This document shows, piece by piece, positions 31,717-46,559 of a stretch of DNA of 64,000 nucleotides. Positions within the stretch are counted from its first letter, which is position 1. Each line of letters starts with the position of its first letter. A program made the position numbers and the translations under genes. The notes below the pieces were generated by a model that did not search any database, was not told the DNA's origin, and was given only the letters and a program-made list of their open reading frames with translations. Source of the stretch: Amorphochlora amoebiformis (Eukaryota > Cercozoa > Chlorarachniophyceae); the NCBI GenBank assembly GCA_054601695.1, contig BAAHQB010000382.1, forward strand, positions 1 to 64,000. The letters are read 5' to 3'.

Positions 31717-31757
31717 ATATATAGAATCACAAATAATGTATACGTACTTTCTGACCC
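30373..31757. other. Convergent intergenic region, no gene called
   Basis: Mostly unique sequence between the EF-hand gene and the Rossmann gene. A frame at 30338-30553 overlaps the end of the EF-hand gene but has no splice context, so I treat it as 3' untranslated sequence. A minus frame at 31299-31490 (basic and Ser-rich, ending HNSLKLKF) is 63 codons and unsupported. (TA)n starts near 31580. Confidence 0.5.
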
Positions 31758-32041
31758 CCATATGAGTTAAATACTACCCACACATGAGTTTAATATTACC
31801 CACATATGAAATTAATATTACCCACATATGAAATTAATATTACCCAAATATGAAATTAACATTACCCACATATGAGTTTAATACTACCCACATATGAGTT
31901 TAATACTACCCACATATGAGTTTAATACTACCCACATATGAGTTTAATACTACCCACATATGAGTTTAATACTACCCACATATGAGTTTAATACTACCCA
32001 CATATGAGTTTAATACTACCCATATATGAATTTAATACTAG
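31758..32041. repeat. 22-bp minisatellite (CCCACATATGAG type)
   Basis: About 13 head-to-tail copies of ACCCACATATGAGTTTAATA plus CT. Copies at the left end are diverged (ATGAAATTAATATT) and those in the middle nearly identical, as expected for an array growing from its centre. Confidence 0.93.
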
Positions 32042-32143
32042 TAATATTACCGTCCCCCTGACGCGACATTAAACTCATCACCTCGCCCTAACAAATATTT
32101 ATATTAATATATATATATATATATATATGTATGTATATATATA

Positions 32144-32205
<62 letters not shown>

Positions 32206-32270
32206 ATATATGTATATATGTGTATGCATAATATATTTATATAAACAAATAAATAAACAGTATCTATATG

Positions 32271-32301
<31 letters not shown>

Positions 32302-32471
32302 GTAAATATATGTAAGTAGGTACAAATATACTCATATGCATGTAGATGTACATAATATATATATATATATATATATAATATTATATTACATATATATATA
32401 TATATATTATATATAAATATATATCATATCAATGTATATAAATATCTAGAACAAATGTTTTATGTTATTTT

Positions 32472-33190
32472 AGGTTAGGGTTAGGGTTAAGGATTAGGGG
32501 TTAGGGTTCGGGGTTAGGGTTAGGTATTAGGGATAGGGTTAGGGTTAGGGTTAGGGGTTAGGGTTAGGGTAGGGGTTAGGGTTAGGGGTTAGGGTTAGGG
32601 TTAGGGTTAGGGGTTAGGGGTTAGGGTTAGGGTTAGGGGTTAGGGGTTAGGGTTCGGGGTTAGGGTTAGGTATTAGGGATAGGGTTAGGGTTAGGGTTCG
32701 GGGTTAGGGTTAGGTATTAGGGATAGGGTTAGGGGTTAGGGTTAGGGGTTAGGGTTAGGGTAGGGGTTAGGGTTAGGGGTTAGGGTTAGGGTTAGGGTTA
32801 GGGGTTAGGGGTTAGGGTTCGGGGTTAGGGTTAGGTATTAAGGGTTAGGGGTTAGGGTTAGGGTTAGGGGTTAGGGTTAGGGGTTAGGGTTAGGAGTTAG
32901 GGTTAGGGTTAGGGGTTAGGGTTCGCGGTTAGAGTTAGGAGTTAGGGTTAGGGGTTAGGGTTAGGGGTTAGGGTTAGGGTTAGGGTTAGGATTAAGTTTA
33001 GGATTAGGATTAGGATTAGGATCAGACTATTCAGCATGTGTTAACCCGAGGACCATTGACTCAGTTAGGGTTAGGGTTAGGGTTAAGGTTAGGACTGGGT
33101 TAGGGTTGGGTTAGGGTTAGGGTTAGGGTTAGGGTTAGGGTTAGGGTTAGGGTTAGGGTTAGGATTAGGGTTAGGGTTAGGATCAGATTA
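32472..33190. repeat. Interstitial TTAGGG/TTAGGGG array
   Basis: About 700 bases of TTAGGG mixed with TTAGGGG and GTTCGGGG variants, in higher-order blocks. It holds one diverged telomere-associated unit at 33019-33064 and ends with GGATCAGATTA at 33179-33189. It lies between convergent genes, not at a chromosome end in this window. Confidence 0.93.
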
Positions 33191-33219
33191 TAAATATACA
33201 TACATATATAATATATTTA

Positions 33220-33259
<40 letters not shown>

Positions 33260-33298
33260 CATTATATTTCATACGATAATCACTAAAAAGTATATATG

Positions 33299-33345
<47 letters not shown>

Positions 33346-33517
33346 CACGCATATATATGTATAAAGTATATATATATATATATATATACATATATATATC
33401 ATCCATATATATGTTACATAACACATATACATATATATATATACACGTATATATATATACATATATATATATATATACATGTATATATTATTAGTATGCT
33501 ACCCCTACCCCTAACCC

Positions 33518-33615
33518 TTAGTATATGTATTCGGAAACCTCTGTGCAAGTTAGCTTCATGGCTTGTACTATTGCCTAAATAATATACGTATATGCATGGC
33601 ATATACATATATCAC

Positions 33616-33669
<54 letters not shown>

Positions 33670-33705
33670 CTGTATGTATATATGTATAAATATATATGTA
33701 AATCA

Positions 33706-33739
<34 letters not shown>

Positions 33740-33815
33740 TTTAAATTCATATATATATTTAAATAAACATTCACATATATATCTATAATACATACACATA
33801 TATATACACATATAC

Positions 33816-33858
<43 letters not shown>

Positions 33859-33921
33859 TTATGTAAATATATGAAGATATATTAATATATATATATATAT
33901 ATATGTTTTATATGGATATAT

Positions 33922-33962
<41 letters not shown>

Positions 33963-33975
33963 ATGTATAATATAT

Positions 33976-34025
<50 letters not shown>

Positions 34026-34233
34026 GCTTATATCTACAAAATCTATAACCCAACTTGTAAAAATATATATATATCCATATATACAAATCGATATATATGA
34101 TATACATATTTAAATCGATACACATGATATATATACATATATATACACATATATATATGTTAATATATTTGTGTATATGTATATGTACACCTCCGCAAGA
34201 GCCACTCGAGACATCTCCCCATTCAGGCAATCC

Positions 34234-34268
<35 letters not shown>

Positions 34269-34340
34269 ATATATATATATGTGTGTATATATATATGTGT
34301 GTATATGTAAGTGTATATATCGACATATATACATATACGT

Positions 34341-34381
<41 letters not shown>

Positions 34382-34865
34382 ATATATATCAGTGAATACA
34401 TATTTACATATAACCATATACATGTAATATATTCTTCACATATATAAATATAAAATATATACACACACATATATATATATATGTATTTCAATGTATACAC
34501 AAACACACTACATACCCCTGTACGTATGTCTACGTTCTTACACATACGTATACCCACACAAACACACACACGCGTACATACACACACACACACACACACA
34601 CACTGACAAACATACACATACTCCACACACACAATATCTCACAACAAAAAGTCCAACAAAAAGTCCATCTAGAGAGGGTTAGAGGTTAGAGTAGGGTTGA
34701 AAAGGGTTGCGCTAGGGTTCGGTTACAGTTATCAGTGTTAGTGGATTCAGATACTCTCTGCAGATTTCGACATTTTGGCGATTTCCAGCGGTAGCGCGAA
34801 GGAGGGTGTTGAGGTCATACGAGGTGTATGGACCTGTTATATTGAAGTTGGTAATGTGTTGGGTG

Positions 34866-34921
<56 letters not shown>

Positions 34922-35122
34922 GTGTGTGAGTATATATATATATATATATATATATGTGTGCGTATATATATATGTATATATATATATAAATATAATACAT
35001 ATATATATATATACATATATATGTATATATACGTATGTATATTTACATATATATATATATATACATATACATATATGTATACATATATTATATACATATA
35101 TATATATATATATGTATACATA

Positions 35123-35171
<49 letters not shown>

Positions 35172-35190
35172 ATATATACAAATAAATATA

Positions 35191-35244
<54 letters not shown>

Positions 35245-35252
35245 CGTCCGTA

Positions 35253-35309
<57 letters not shown>

Positions 35310-35719
35310 CATCCGTAAGCCGTCCAGGGCGAAGGATAGTATACGGTAGGCCAGACTCCTCTAGAAACTATACGTACATATGTATATATATCTACTATAC
35401 ATATACACATATCTGTTAGAAGATATGCAGATATTGAGTTTAAAGTTATGTTTGATACCTCTTCACTTTGCTTCTTGAATCTGATCAGATGGGGAGACAA
35501 AAATTAGGAAAACCATATTAAGGTACACATTATTCTTATCTGTACTAGGTATGTATGTTTCTTTTCGTACGTATATAATATATATACACACATACACATA
35601 TATATGTATGTATAATTATACACATATACATATATATAATTTATACATGTATACATTGGATGTATATATATATATATAATATAATATAATAATATAAATA
35701 TTATACATACATACATATG

Positions 35720-35757
<38 letters not shown>

Positions 35758-35853
35758 TTGATGTATATATGTATGCGTGTGTATTACCCTTTTGATATAT
35801 ACCTCTATAAATATATACATAAATGTAATACATACATATCTATATGTATATAC

Positions 35854-35950
<97 letters not shown>

Positions 35951-36073
35951 TATACACCAACTATCAATTCGTATTTTCTGTATATGACACAAACTTAATT
36001 TATATATTACATGGTATACATATTATATATATACACACACATACAAATACAATATATATATATATACACACAC

Positions 36074-36106
<33 letters not shown>

Positions 36107-36113
36107 CATACAT

Positions 36114-36200
<87 letters not shown>

Positions 36201-36342
36201 GTATATATGTAATGACTCTAGGACTCCAAAAGCATCCATTATGAGAAACGGAAACTGCTTTCGCCGAACTACCCCTGTGCTCGACACCTAAGGTACATAT
36301 ATATAAAGTATATATACATACATATATATATATATTTATATG

Positions 36343-36392
<50 letters not shown>

Positions 36393-36444
36393 AATGTATG
36401 CATATGTGTGTGTGTACATGTATGCAAATGTTCATAATATGTAT

Positions 36445-36497
<53 letters not shown>

Positions 36498-36526
36498 TTT
36501 ATTTATTTATTTATTTATATGTGAAT

Positions 36527-36570
<44 letters not shown>

Positions 36571-36621
36571 CACACACACATATTATAAACATTTGCATAC
36601 ATGTACACACACATATACATA

Positions 36622-36676
<55 letters not shown>

Positions 36677-36822
36677 GTATATGTATGTATAGATACATAC
36701 GTAAACATATTGTACATATGTTTACCAGTACAAATCTCTTAAGGTGTTCCTTGTGCTTTATTGCCTCTTTGATAATGTTTTGTAGACCAACCTTTATGCC
36801 ATAGTAATAAATAACAATCTAC

Positions 36823-36859
<37 letters not shown>

Positions 36860-36911
36860 ATATATATATGTATATATATATATATATATATGTATGTATA
36901 TATGTAGTTAT

Positions 36912-36970
<59 letters not shown>

Positions 36971-37066
36971 CGATCATGTATGTTTTGTAGACCAACCTTT
37001 ATGCCATAGTAATAAATGACAATCTATGCAATACATATGTAAATATATATGTGCAGATGTTGTATC

Positions 37067-37097
<31 letters not shown>

Positions 37098-37116
37098 TAT
37101 ATATATATATTATATG

Positions 37117-37156
<40 letters not shown>

Positions 37157-37219
37157 TCAATAATGTATATTTTGGTAGGCCAACCTTATGCCACGGTAAT
37201 AAATGACAATCTATGTAAT

Positions 37220-37267
<48 letters not shown>

Positions 37268-37290
37268 GTATTTATACATATATATATTTA

Positions 37291-37326
<36 letters not shown>

Positions 37327-37455
37327 TGTTATTTAAGTACATCCATGTATGTGTATGTGCATATACGTATATGTATATGTAAGCATATATGTGTGTATAT
37401 ATGTTGTAAGCATATATGTGTGTATATATGTTTACATGTAAGTACATAAATATGC

Positions 37456-37549
<94 letters not shown>

Positions 37550-37608
37550 GTACATATATATATGTATATACATATGCATATATATATATATACGTATGTA
37601 TATGTGTA

Positions 37609-37656
<48 letters not shown>

Positions 37657-37792
37657 AATATATATGTGTATATGCGTATATGTGTATATGCATCCATATA
37701 TACATTTAACGGGGATATGTACACATAAGTATATGTCTACATGTACATGTAGTATATGTGTTGTATATTTTATATATGTATATGTATGATAC

Positions 37793-37823
<31 letters not shown>

Positions 37824-37842
37824 ATATATATGTATATTATTT

Positions 37843-37875
<33 letters not shown>

Positions 37876-37894
37876 CATACATACACCCATATGT

Positions 37895-37929
<35 letters not shown>

Positions 37930-38013
37930 CATATATATGTATGTACATATATGTAAATATAAATATATATATATGTATGTATATATATTATATTATATAC
38001 ACTCATACACAAG

Positions 38014-38065
<52 letters not shown>

Positions 38066-38295
38066 CCTTGTCTGTCATCTCAGGTCCGTTATCCCCATCC
38101 CATCTCTTAGAAGGAAACGCCTTTTTTCGCATATAAATTATGTATATCAGTACATATTATGTCCATAATATAAATATAAATATATATTATAATATATATA
38201 TCACAATTTCGAAGATGTTAATATAGCATGTACGTGTAGCTACCGTTGTCCCTGAACAAGACACCACGGCCTGAAATAGATGTATTATATATTAC

Positions 38296-38328
<33 letters not shown>

Positions 38329-38373
38329 CTCTCATCACTATCATATGTAATATATATGTATATATATACATAC

Positions 38374-38404
<31 letters not shown>

Positions 38405-38466
38405 ATTTATTGATCAATATATATATATATACATATATCTATATATAGACGTATACATATACATAT

Positions 38467-38521
<55 letters not shown>

Positions 38522-38689
38522 ATAATATGTATATAGATATATTGTATATATAAATGACAAATGGATAGGCTTTTCATGAATGTTGGTTTGGGTAGGGTTT
38601 CTGACATCAACATCGTCAAGGGCATTCGTGAGAGTCTCAGGGTATCTCTGATCACCCGTGACGACCTGGGAATGTCATATATGTATGTG

Positions 38690-38740
<51 letters not shown>

Positions 38741-38828
38741 TATAATACATTGTTATCATTACATATATTATATATACATATATATATGTGTATATATATA
38801 TATATTTATACATACATATACATATATG

Positions 38829-38863
<35 letters not shown>

Positions 38864-38957
38864 ATAATATTATTCGTATATTATATATATAAATAAAGAT
38901 ATATTATGTATATATATCTATATGTATATATATATATATATATATAATACATATATA

Positions 38958-39008
<51 letters not shown>

Positions 39009-39026
39009 TTGTGTGTACTCTATACA

Positions 39027-39063
<37 letters not shown>

Positions 39064-39262
39064 ATATACATATAAGTATATATAATATTATACTATATTA
39101 TCTTACGTTATGTTATATTATATTATATTATATTATATTATATTATATTATATTATATTATATCCTATTATATTATATTATATTATGTTAAATTATATTA
39201 TATTATATTATGGGTACTATATTATATTATATTATATTATATTATATTATATTATATTATAT

Positions 39263-39356
<94 letters not shown>

Positions 39357-39386
39357 CTATATGAGTTCATATATATTTTATATATG

Positions 39387-39453
<67 letters not shown>

Positions 39454-39498
39454 CCATATGTATATATTATATGCGCATATACATGCTTATGTACACAC

Positions 39499-39554
<56 letters not shown>

Positions 39555-40159
39555 TATATATATATGTGTATATATATATATATATATATTATAAATATAA
39601 ACATATTTACATGAATTGCATCCCAGGCACGAAAGAACAAATCAACACACTAATGTTTATATTCACACCTCAAGCCCAGGTTGATCGCCGAAAAGCTGTT
39701 TTCCCTTCTCCTCCGATCGAGTCAAAGCCTTGACGTTGTATCCCTGCGCCCGAAACAATGTAATATGTGATTAGTGCCATGACTGCCACGCATAGTCGAT
39801 TATGGAAATTGTGGCGTTGGGACTGGAGATTATGCCGTAAGGAATGGAGGTATTTTTTGAGTGGGGGCGTGGCGGGGATCCGAGAAAAAACGGAATTAGG
39901 ATTAGGTACCTTCGCCACCAGATTCGCAACAACCAGCTGCCCAACGCCACCCGTACTTCCCGTCACCAAAACAGTATCGCCTGAACAGAGACACAGATAA
40001 GGAAAGGTGCACGAACTGCAGTCGGAACCGCCTACCTGCTGATAGCGTGCCGTGGCAACGCGTAGTGCGCGGACTGCTCGATGTTCTAAGCTTAGAGGGT
40101 ATACGAGCCACCCCGCGACGGAGGAGGGATGGTGAGAACGAGAGCCTGGGGGGGGGCAT
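33518..40159 (-). CDS. Atypical SDR (NmrA-like) NAD(P)-binding protein, organelle-targeted
   Basis: Thirteen minus exons join in phase: 40036-40159, 39910-39980, 39669-39743, 38606-38665, 38244-38270, 38067-38120, 36726-36791, 36217-36287, 35459-35480, 35310-35358, 34755-34833, 34191-34233, 33518-33574 (TAA), 265 residues. The first 41 residues are Arg/Ser-rich without acidic residues, as in a transit peptide. Residues 48-55 are the dinucleotide-binding TGSTGGVG. Then come [87 protein letters not shown] and [13 protein letters not shown] recognise this series from plant and algal atypical short-chain dehydrogenases, many plastid-located, so NAD(P) binding is secure and plastid location inferred. 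Exon 5 has only 27 bases and exon 9 only 22. The exon 10 donor is disrupted by a poly(A) insertion (sense strand). It is head-to-head with the SNF2 gene. Confidence 0.9.
35245..35320 (-). mobile_element. Poly(A) insertion with target-site duplication
   Basis: A run of 54 T (54 A on the minus, coding strand) is flanked by CGTCCGTAAGC (35245-35255) and CATCCGTAAGC (35310-35320), a ten-of-eleven direct repeat. The duplicated bases are the last coding bases of exon 10 of the Rossmann gene (LRPGRLTD). The layout is that of a retroposed poly(A) tail. Neither copy is followed by a GT donor. Confidence 0.65.
36777..37220. repeat. Three copies of a splice-acceptor boundary
   Basis: 36777-36822 is the real acceptor of exon 7 of the Rossmann gene (minus strand, ...GGCATAAAG|GTTGGTCTACAA). 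Near copies at 36982-37033 and 37168-37220 repeat the intron end plus about 15 exon bases, then break off into (TA)n. Confidence 0.85.
39085..39268. repeat. (TTATA)n pentanucleotide array
   Basis: About 35 copies of TATTA/TTATA with sparse substitutions, passing directly into (TA)n. It lies in intron 3 of the Rossmann gene. Confidence 0.92.
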
Positions 40160-40482
40160 TGTTGGCGAGGAATCGTCTCAAGCGCTTCGAAGAGGATATT
40201 GGGGTTTAGAGAAGCAAAGTTTATGTAAAAGGCTTACCTTCCGAGAACCAAGAAGAGTGATAATCCACACGCGTAGAGAATGGTATGGGAGCATGTTGGG
40301 CGGCGCCAGCGGCGGCGAGACTCGTGTGGAAGCAGGCTTTGCTTCATTTTCATGCAAGAGAAATGGTGGAGCACGTGTTCGAGCCGATTGCACGTGTTCA
40401 TTACATCCCGGGATTTCGTCAGATATTCAGATCTTATCTTTTCGGGTTACCAAGCTTTCTGGCCCGCTCCCGGCAAGGCCTT
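40160..40482. promoter_or_regulatory. Divergent promoter region, Rossmann and SNF2 genes
   Basis: 323 bases of unique, repeat-free, GC-richer sequence lie between the minus ATG at 40159-40157 and the plus ATG at 40483. Two plus frames are open through it, including one in frame with the downstream ATG, so a longer SNF2 N-terminus cannot be excluded. I chose 40483 because [18 protein letters not shown] leads straight into the UBA-like helices. Confidence 0.5.
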
Positions 40483-42539
40483 ATGGCTGACTCTGCGTCC
40501 GCACTCGCGGAATTCAGACTCGTGGCGGGGAATACTGTACGTATGAACGATTAAAGACATCATTGAAATTTGTCAAATTTTTTTTTGGAAGGTTGCAGAG
40601 GCTGTTCTACGGCATTATTTGTCAAAAGCAAAGGGCAAGGTGGACGTGGCAGTTAACCGATTTTTCGACGATGGTTGTCCCAGCGCGCTGCCCAAGCCCA
40701 AATGGTAAAATACATGCATGTATAAATTGCTACATTTCGCCCTGAAACAAATTGCCGCAGGTCTCAGCAAACGCTGAAGCGGCTTAGTTCATCCTCAAAC
40801 TCCAGACATCCCCGCAAGGCTGCTCGAGTGCAAAGTTACGCTGGATTCTTCGACCTCACTGGAGGTCACTTCTCCCAGATTTTTAAATTACTGCAATTCA
40901 TGTGCCATCCCACAGATAATGATGAGAATGACGAGAAGCAAAGCGAGAACTCTGTGCCAAGTAACCAGCAGCCTAAGAGGTATCCTCTGATATACACTCA
41001 GCTTTATGACACCTAATATCTTTTTCCCCCCTCTCTCTCTTTCCGCCTCACAGGTTAAATATATCACCACCTGTCAAACGGAAATTCCAGACCGAGCACC
41101 CAATTTTTAAGCGGTCGAGGTCCAGTGCCAACATATCGGAGGAGAAGCTCAGCGCCAAGGAGAGAGTGTGTGCCACCCCCATTAATGCCAAGGAGGTGGC
41201 GCGTGAGAGGTCAATCGAGCTCGAACGAGTCAAGAAACAGCGAGCGAAGATGCTCCGCAGCGCACTGGACTGGCGAACAAAGACCCTCGGCACGCTGTTG
41301 GTCACGGGATTATCGACGACTAAGGGTCTTAGGATCTCCCCTGGTGATGAAGTAAATTTCAAGCGCAAGAAGCCTTCTAAGAAGGAAAAGTTCTCCAACA
41401 AGCTGCTTAAGGGCCATAAGCGGAAGAAGATTTCTGGATTCCAAACAGCTAAGCAACTCCAGAAAAGGGTCTTAAGATTCACTGGGGGGGATTACGATGA
41501 AGAAATCGGGAGGCTGGAGGCGAATATCAAAGATCTCATCGTTCCTCTATTTGATCACGGATTCATCAAGCTCAAAGGCACATGCATATCGGCGCCTGCA
41601 AAGCTGGAGATCTTTTCAGAGATCGTTCTCGAGATCACCATTTCCGTCACGAGCAGGTTCTTCATGCACTACCACGTCCAAAATCACTTGGCTCCCACGA
41701 CTCACTTCTCTCAGATAGGCGAGGTGGAGGTTGACCAAGAGAAGTGGGGCCTTGTGCAATCTTTCCTTGAGCTCCTCCGAATCACGGGAGTCACTCGGAT
41801 ATCCAACAGGAAAGAGTCAAAGTCCTCGTCCTCATCCTCCAAAAATAGCCACAATCCTGAGACTGGCCTCGACGAGAGTCAAGTTGTCGCAATCTACAAC
41901 AGCACGAAGAACGTTGCAGCCAGGTTCCCGATGGCACCTCAACCCTCAGGGGTCAAATGCACATTGCGAGGCTACCAGCGCCAGGCTGTCTGGTGGATGC
42001 TGCGAAGAGAGCAGGTCCAGGTCGAGGACGCAGAGAGAGTAGAAGACTCCGAGGATCCTTCGAGGGTTAAGAAGAAACACGCACTCTGGGATGAGTATCG
42101 CTTTCTGGACGGCACGAGCTTTTATGTGAATCCCTTCTCCATGGACATATCGATCCTGCTGCCCCACAGCACCGCTGCTGCTTTTGGAGGGATATTAGCC
42201 GACGAAATGGGGATGGGTAAGACTGTCCAAGCCATCGCGCTCATGGCGGCGAATCCTTTCTCTGAGGTAAAGCTCAAGGAAACGCTCTCTGAGTCGACAG
42301 CGGGAATGAAAGGTATCAAGCGCGTCTGCAAGGGGACTCTGGTGGTGTGCCCCATGTCGCTCATCGGGCAGTGGCATAGTGAGATTCTCAAGCATAGCTT
42401 CCAGAGCGCTCTCATATACCACGGCGGCGATCGAGGCGAGTCTCTCATCACTGCGTATGACGTGGTAAGACGTCAACGAAATATATTTGTGTATGCATAT
42501 ATTCATCCTTTATATATATATATATATATCATATATGCA

Positions 42540-42573
<34 letters not shown>

Positions 42574-42628
42574 ATATCAACACGAACACACACATATAGG
42601 TACAATACAAACACACACACACACACAT

Positions 42629-42668
<40 letters not shown>

Positions 42669-42717
42669 GTACATATATATCAATTATAGATTTTAATTAT
42701 AAATTTATTATATGCAT

Positions 42718-42755
<38 letters not shown>

Positions 42756-42777
42756 GTATATTTTTTATTTATTTATT

Positions 42778-42811
<34 letters not shown>

Positions 42812-42888
42812 CTGTGGATATAAAATCTTATAAATAGTGCATGTATACATGTTATGAATATATACACAGATATGTACACGTACATTAC

Positions 42889-42972
<84 letters not shown>

Positions 42973-42975
42973 ATG

Positions 42976-43019
<44 letters not shown>

Positions 43020-43217
43020 TTGATGCATTGTATTTATATATTTACACTATTGTGTACAAATAATATGTATGTGTATGTATGTATGTATATAAATATATAT
43101 ATGTATATATATGTATATATGAATATATTAAACATACGTATATACTTGTATGTAATATTGTATATATACATAAAATATATATAACTTAATTGTATCAGAA
43201 CAATTTATTATAAATAT

Positions 43218-43288
<71 letters not shown>

Positions 43289-43295
43289 TGTATAT

Positions 43296-43358
<63 letters not shown>

Positions 43359-43619
43359 CAGCATGTAGAGCTAGCACGAAACCTGTAGCTAGTTAACTAC
43401 ACTGCGGCTGGCTAGACTACCGTCAGTTCCTTACAGTAAACGATTAGTAGCACAAGAATCGGAACCCAGGAAATTCTCGGAACACATAGGTTCCGGAGGA
43501 AGTAAGGAAGAAAGGATGTATCCGACTACCGCCCAAAAGTTATCATAATCATTCGTCATAATCCAGACGGACTTGAATCGAACTCTGGACTACCATCTAC
43601 TATGCCACTGCGCTAACAA

Positions 43620-43661
<42 letters not shown>

Positions 43662-43750
43662 AATATATATGTGTAAAATATAATTAGGATGTGAACATAT
43701 ATACGCAAATATGTTACCAATAATACACATATATACACACACATAGAATA

Positions 43751-43799
<49 letters not shown>

Positions 43800-43862
43800 A
43801 TATATTATATATTACATATATAAATTTCATATGTATATATATGTATATATAAGAGTATATTA

Positions 43863-43903
<41 letters not shown>

Positions 43904-45276
43904 CATATACATATGTGTATGTGCATGTGTATATATGATAAGTATTCATGTATTTTTTGTGTATGTGCAAATATATATGCGTGTATTAACCACACCTAAG
44001 GTGATCACGAGCTACGGCACGCTGGCCTCTGAGATGAAGCGGGGATCGGGGACTCTCCACGGGCTCATGTGGTGGCGAGTGATTTTGGACGAGGCCCATG
44101 AGATCCGAAACAGCTCCACCGAATCTGCTAAGGCCGTCTTCGCTCTCGAATCAAGACACAGATGGTGCCTGACGGGCACCCCAATCCAAAATCGCCTCGA
44201 TGACCTTTTCTCGCTGCTACACTTCCTGAAGGAAGAACCATGGGCCAACTCAGGCTGGTGGAAACGAGTTATTCGAACTCCGCACGAGAAAGGGGACGAA
44301 AGAGCCATAACGAGACTCAAGGCCGTGCTTCACCCGCTGCTGCTCCGACGGACAAAGAAAATGACAGACTCTGAGGGCAAAAGGATCTTGGAGATCCCAG
44401 ATATGACCACCCATATCGTGAAGCTGAAGTTTTCGGAGCAGGAGAAAGACTTCTACACGGCTCTCTTCACTCGCTCCAAGACCAAATTCGACCACTACGT
44501 CAAGTCGGGTGTCATGCTATCCAAATATATCGAGATCCTTACCCTCCTGATGCGCCTTCGACAGGCCTGCGATCATCCATTACTAACCCTGGGAAGGACT
44601 CGGGATGAGAAGCAGATGGACAAAGAGCTGCAATCATTCTACCAGAACTTCGTATCGCGGGTGGACACTGGGGAGGGCGGCGTGTCCCAAGAGTTTGTCA
44701 AGGAGCAGATCGACGACCTCAAGAAGGGAAACACCAATGAGTGCCCAATATGTCTTGATGTCCCTGAAGACCCCGTGCTTGCCGAGTGCGGACATCTGTA
44801 CTGCCATGGGTGCGTCAAGAGTATGTTCCACTCCTCGTCGTCTAGAGGCTGGTCGCGCTGTGCAATCTGTCGGAAGGATCTGTACGAGGTCAACCTATTC
44901 AAGATTCCAACCGCTGAAGCCAACACCAAGCTAAAGTCTGGCGACGATTTTAAGCACTCCACCAAGACTCGCCAGCTCGTACAAGAGCTTAAGGCTCTCA
45001 AAAAATGTGACAAGAGCGTCGTTTTCTCTCAGTGGACCTCCATGCTTGATCTCATCGAGGCGACACTGAAGAACGAGAAGATCACGTTCGTTAGGCTGGA
45101 TGGCTCCATGTCAAGGTCTAAGAGGGACAAAGTTCTCCACCGGTTCCGAAACAACGCCACAACCAAGACGATCCTGATATCGCTCAAGGCGGGTGGCATA
45201 GGACTCAATCTCGTTGAGGCAAACTACGTGTTCTTTATGGATGTATGGTATGTGAATTTCGATTATATATATGTAT

Positions 45277-45355
<79 letters not shown>

Positions 45356-45909
45356 CACAAACCGAAGTGGTCAATCACGACACAAATGTCGTGCATTGAC
45401 CACATACTACAAACAAAAAATTACTTTAGCCAAAGAAGAGGCTGCAACAACAACAAAATATGAATATATAGTATATAAAAATATATTATATATATATATG
45501 TGTGTGTGTGTGTGTAAATATAATATGCATGTATGTGTGCCGACCTTCCTGCACTGACCTCGAACACAAGACTGATGAGGTAACATCAAGGTGGAATCCT
45601 GCGGCTGAAGATCAAGCGGTCCAGCGGGTGCACCGGATAGGCCAAAAACGTCCGGTGACCGTCAAAAAGTTCGTCATTGATGGCTCGGTCGAAGAACGTA
45701 TTCTCGCGCTGCAGACCAAAAAGATAAACTTGGCGCGGAGCGTAGAGGTACTCTCCTACGTCTAAATATATTATATTTGCTTGTATCGATATCATATGTG
45801 TGAATATGTCCATAGTGTAAGGTAATAACACAGTACATATACACGTATGCATATTACATATACATATGCATATACATATATAGATACATACAAATCTATA
45901 CACATATAC

Positions 45910-45950
<41 letters not shown>

Positions 45951-45992
45951 GGGGTTATATATGTATATATATATATACACATATATGCATAA

Positions 45993-46028
<36 letters not shown>

Positions 46029-46098
46029 GTATATACATATATGTGTGTGTATACATGTATGTACACATATGCACACATTTATATGAATATATGTATAC

Positions 46099-46129
<31 letters not shown>

Positions 46130-46172
46130 CATAGATACATGTTGAATTATAAATATTATACGTATGGATATG

Positions 46173-46217
<45 letters not shown>

Positions 46218-46232
46218 GTATATATATATATG

Positions 46233-46291
<59 letters not shown>

Positions 46292-46394
46292 CTATGTATA
46301 TATTCTACAAGTACATATATCCACATATATATGTATATATATATATATATATTATATATATATATTTGTATATAGTATGTGTATGTGTTAACGC

Positions 46395-46462
<68 letters not shown>

Positions 46463-46492
46463 ACGTGTATTTGTGGATATTTAGTGTGCATG

Positions 46493-46559
<67 letters not shown>

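Noticed and set aside
31758-32041. CRISPR array
   Set aside because: The repeats are head-to-tail without unique spacers and the genome is eukaryotic.
32472-33190. A true chromosome end
   Set aside because: Genes continue on both sides and the arrays are imperfect and in both orientations, so they are interstitial.
43575-43615. A functional tRNA gene
   Set aside because: A and B boxes are too close, and no acceptor or anticodon stem can be closed.
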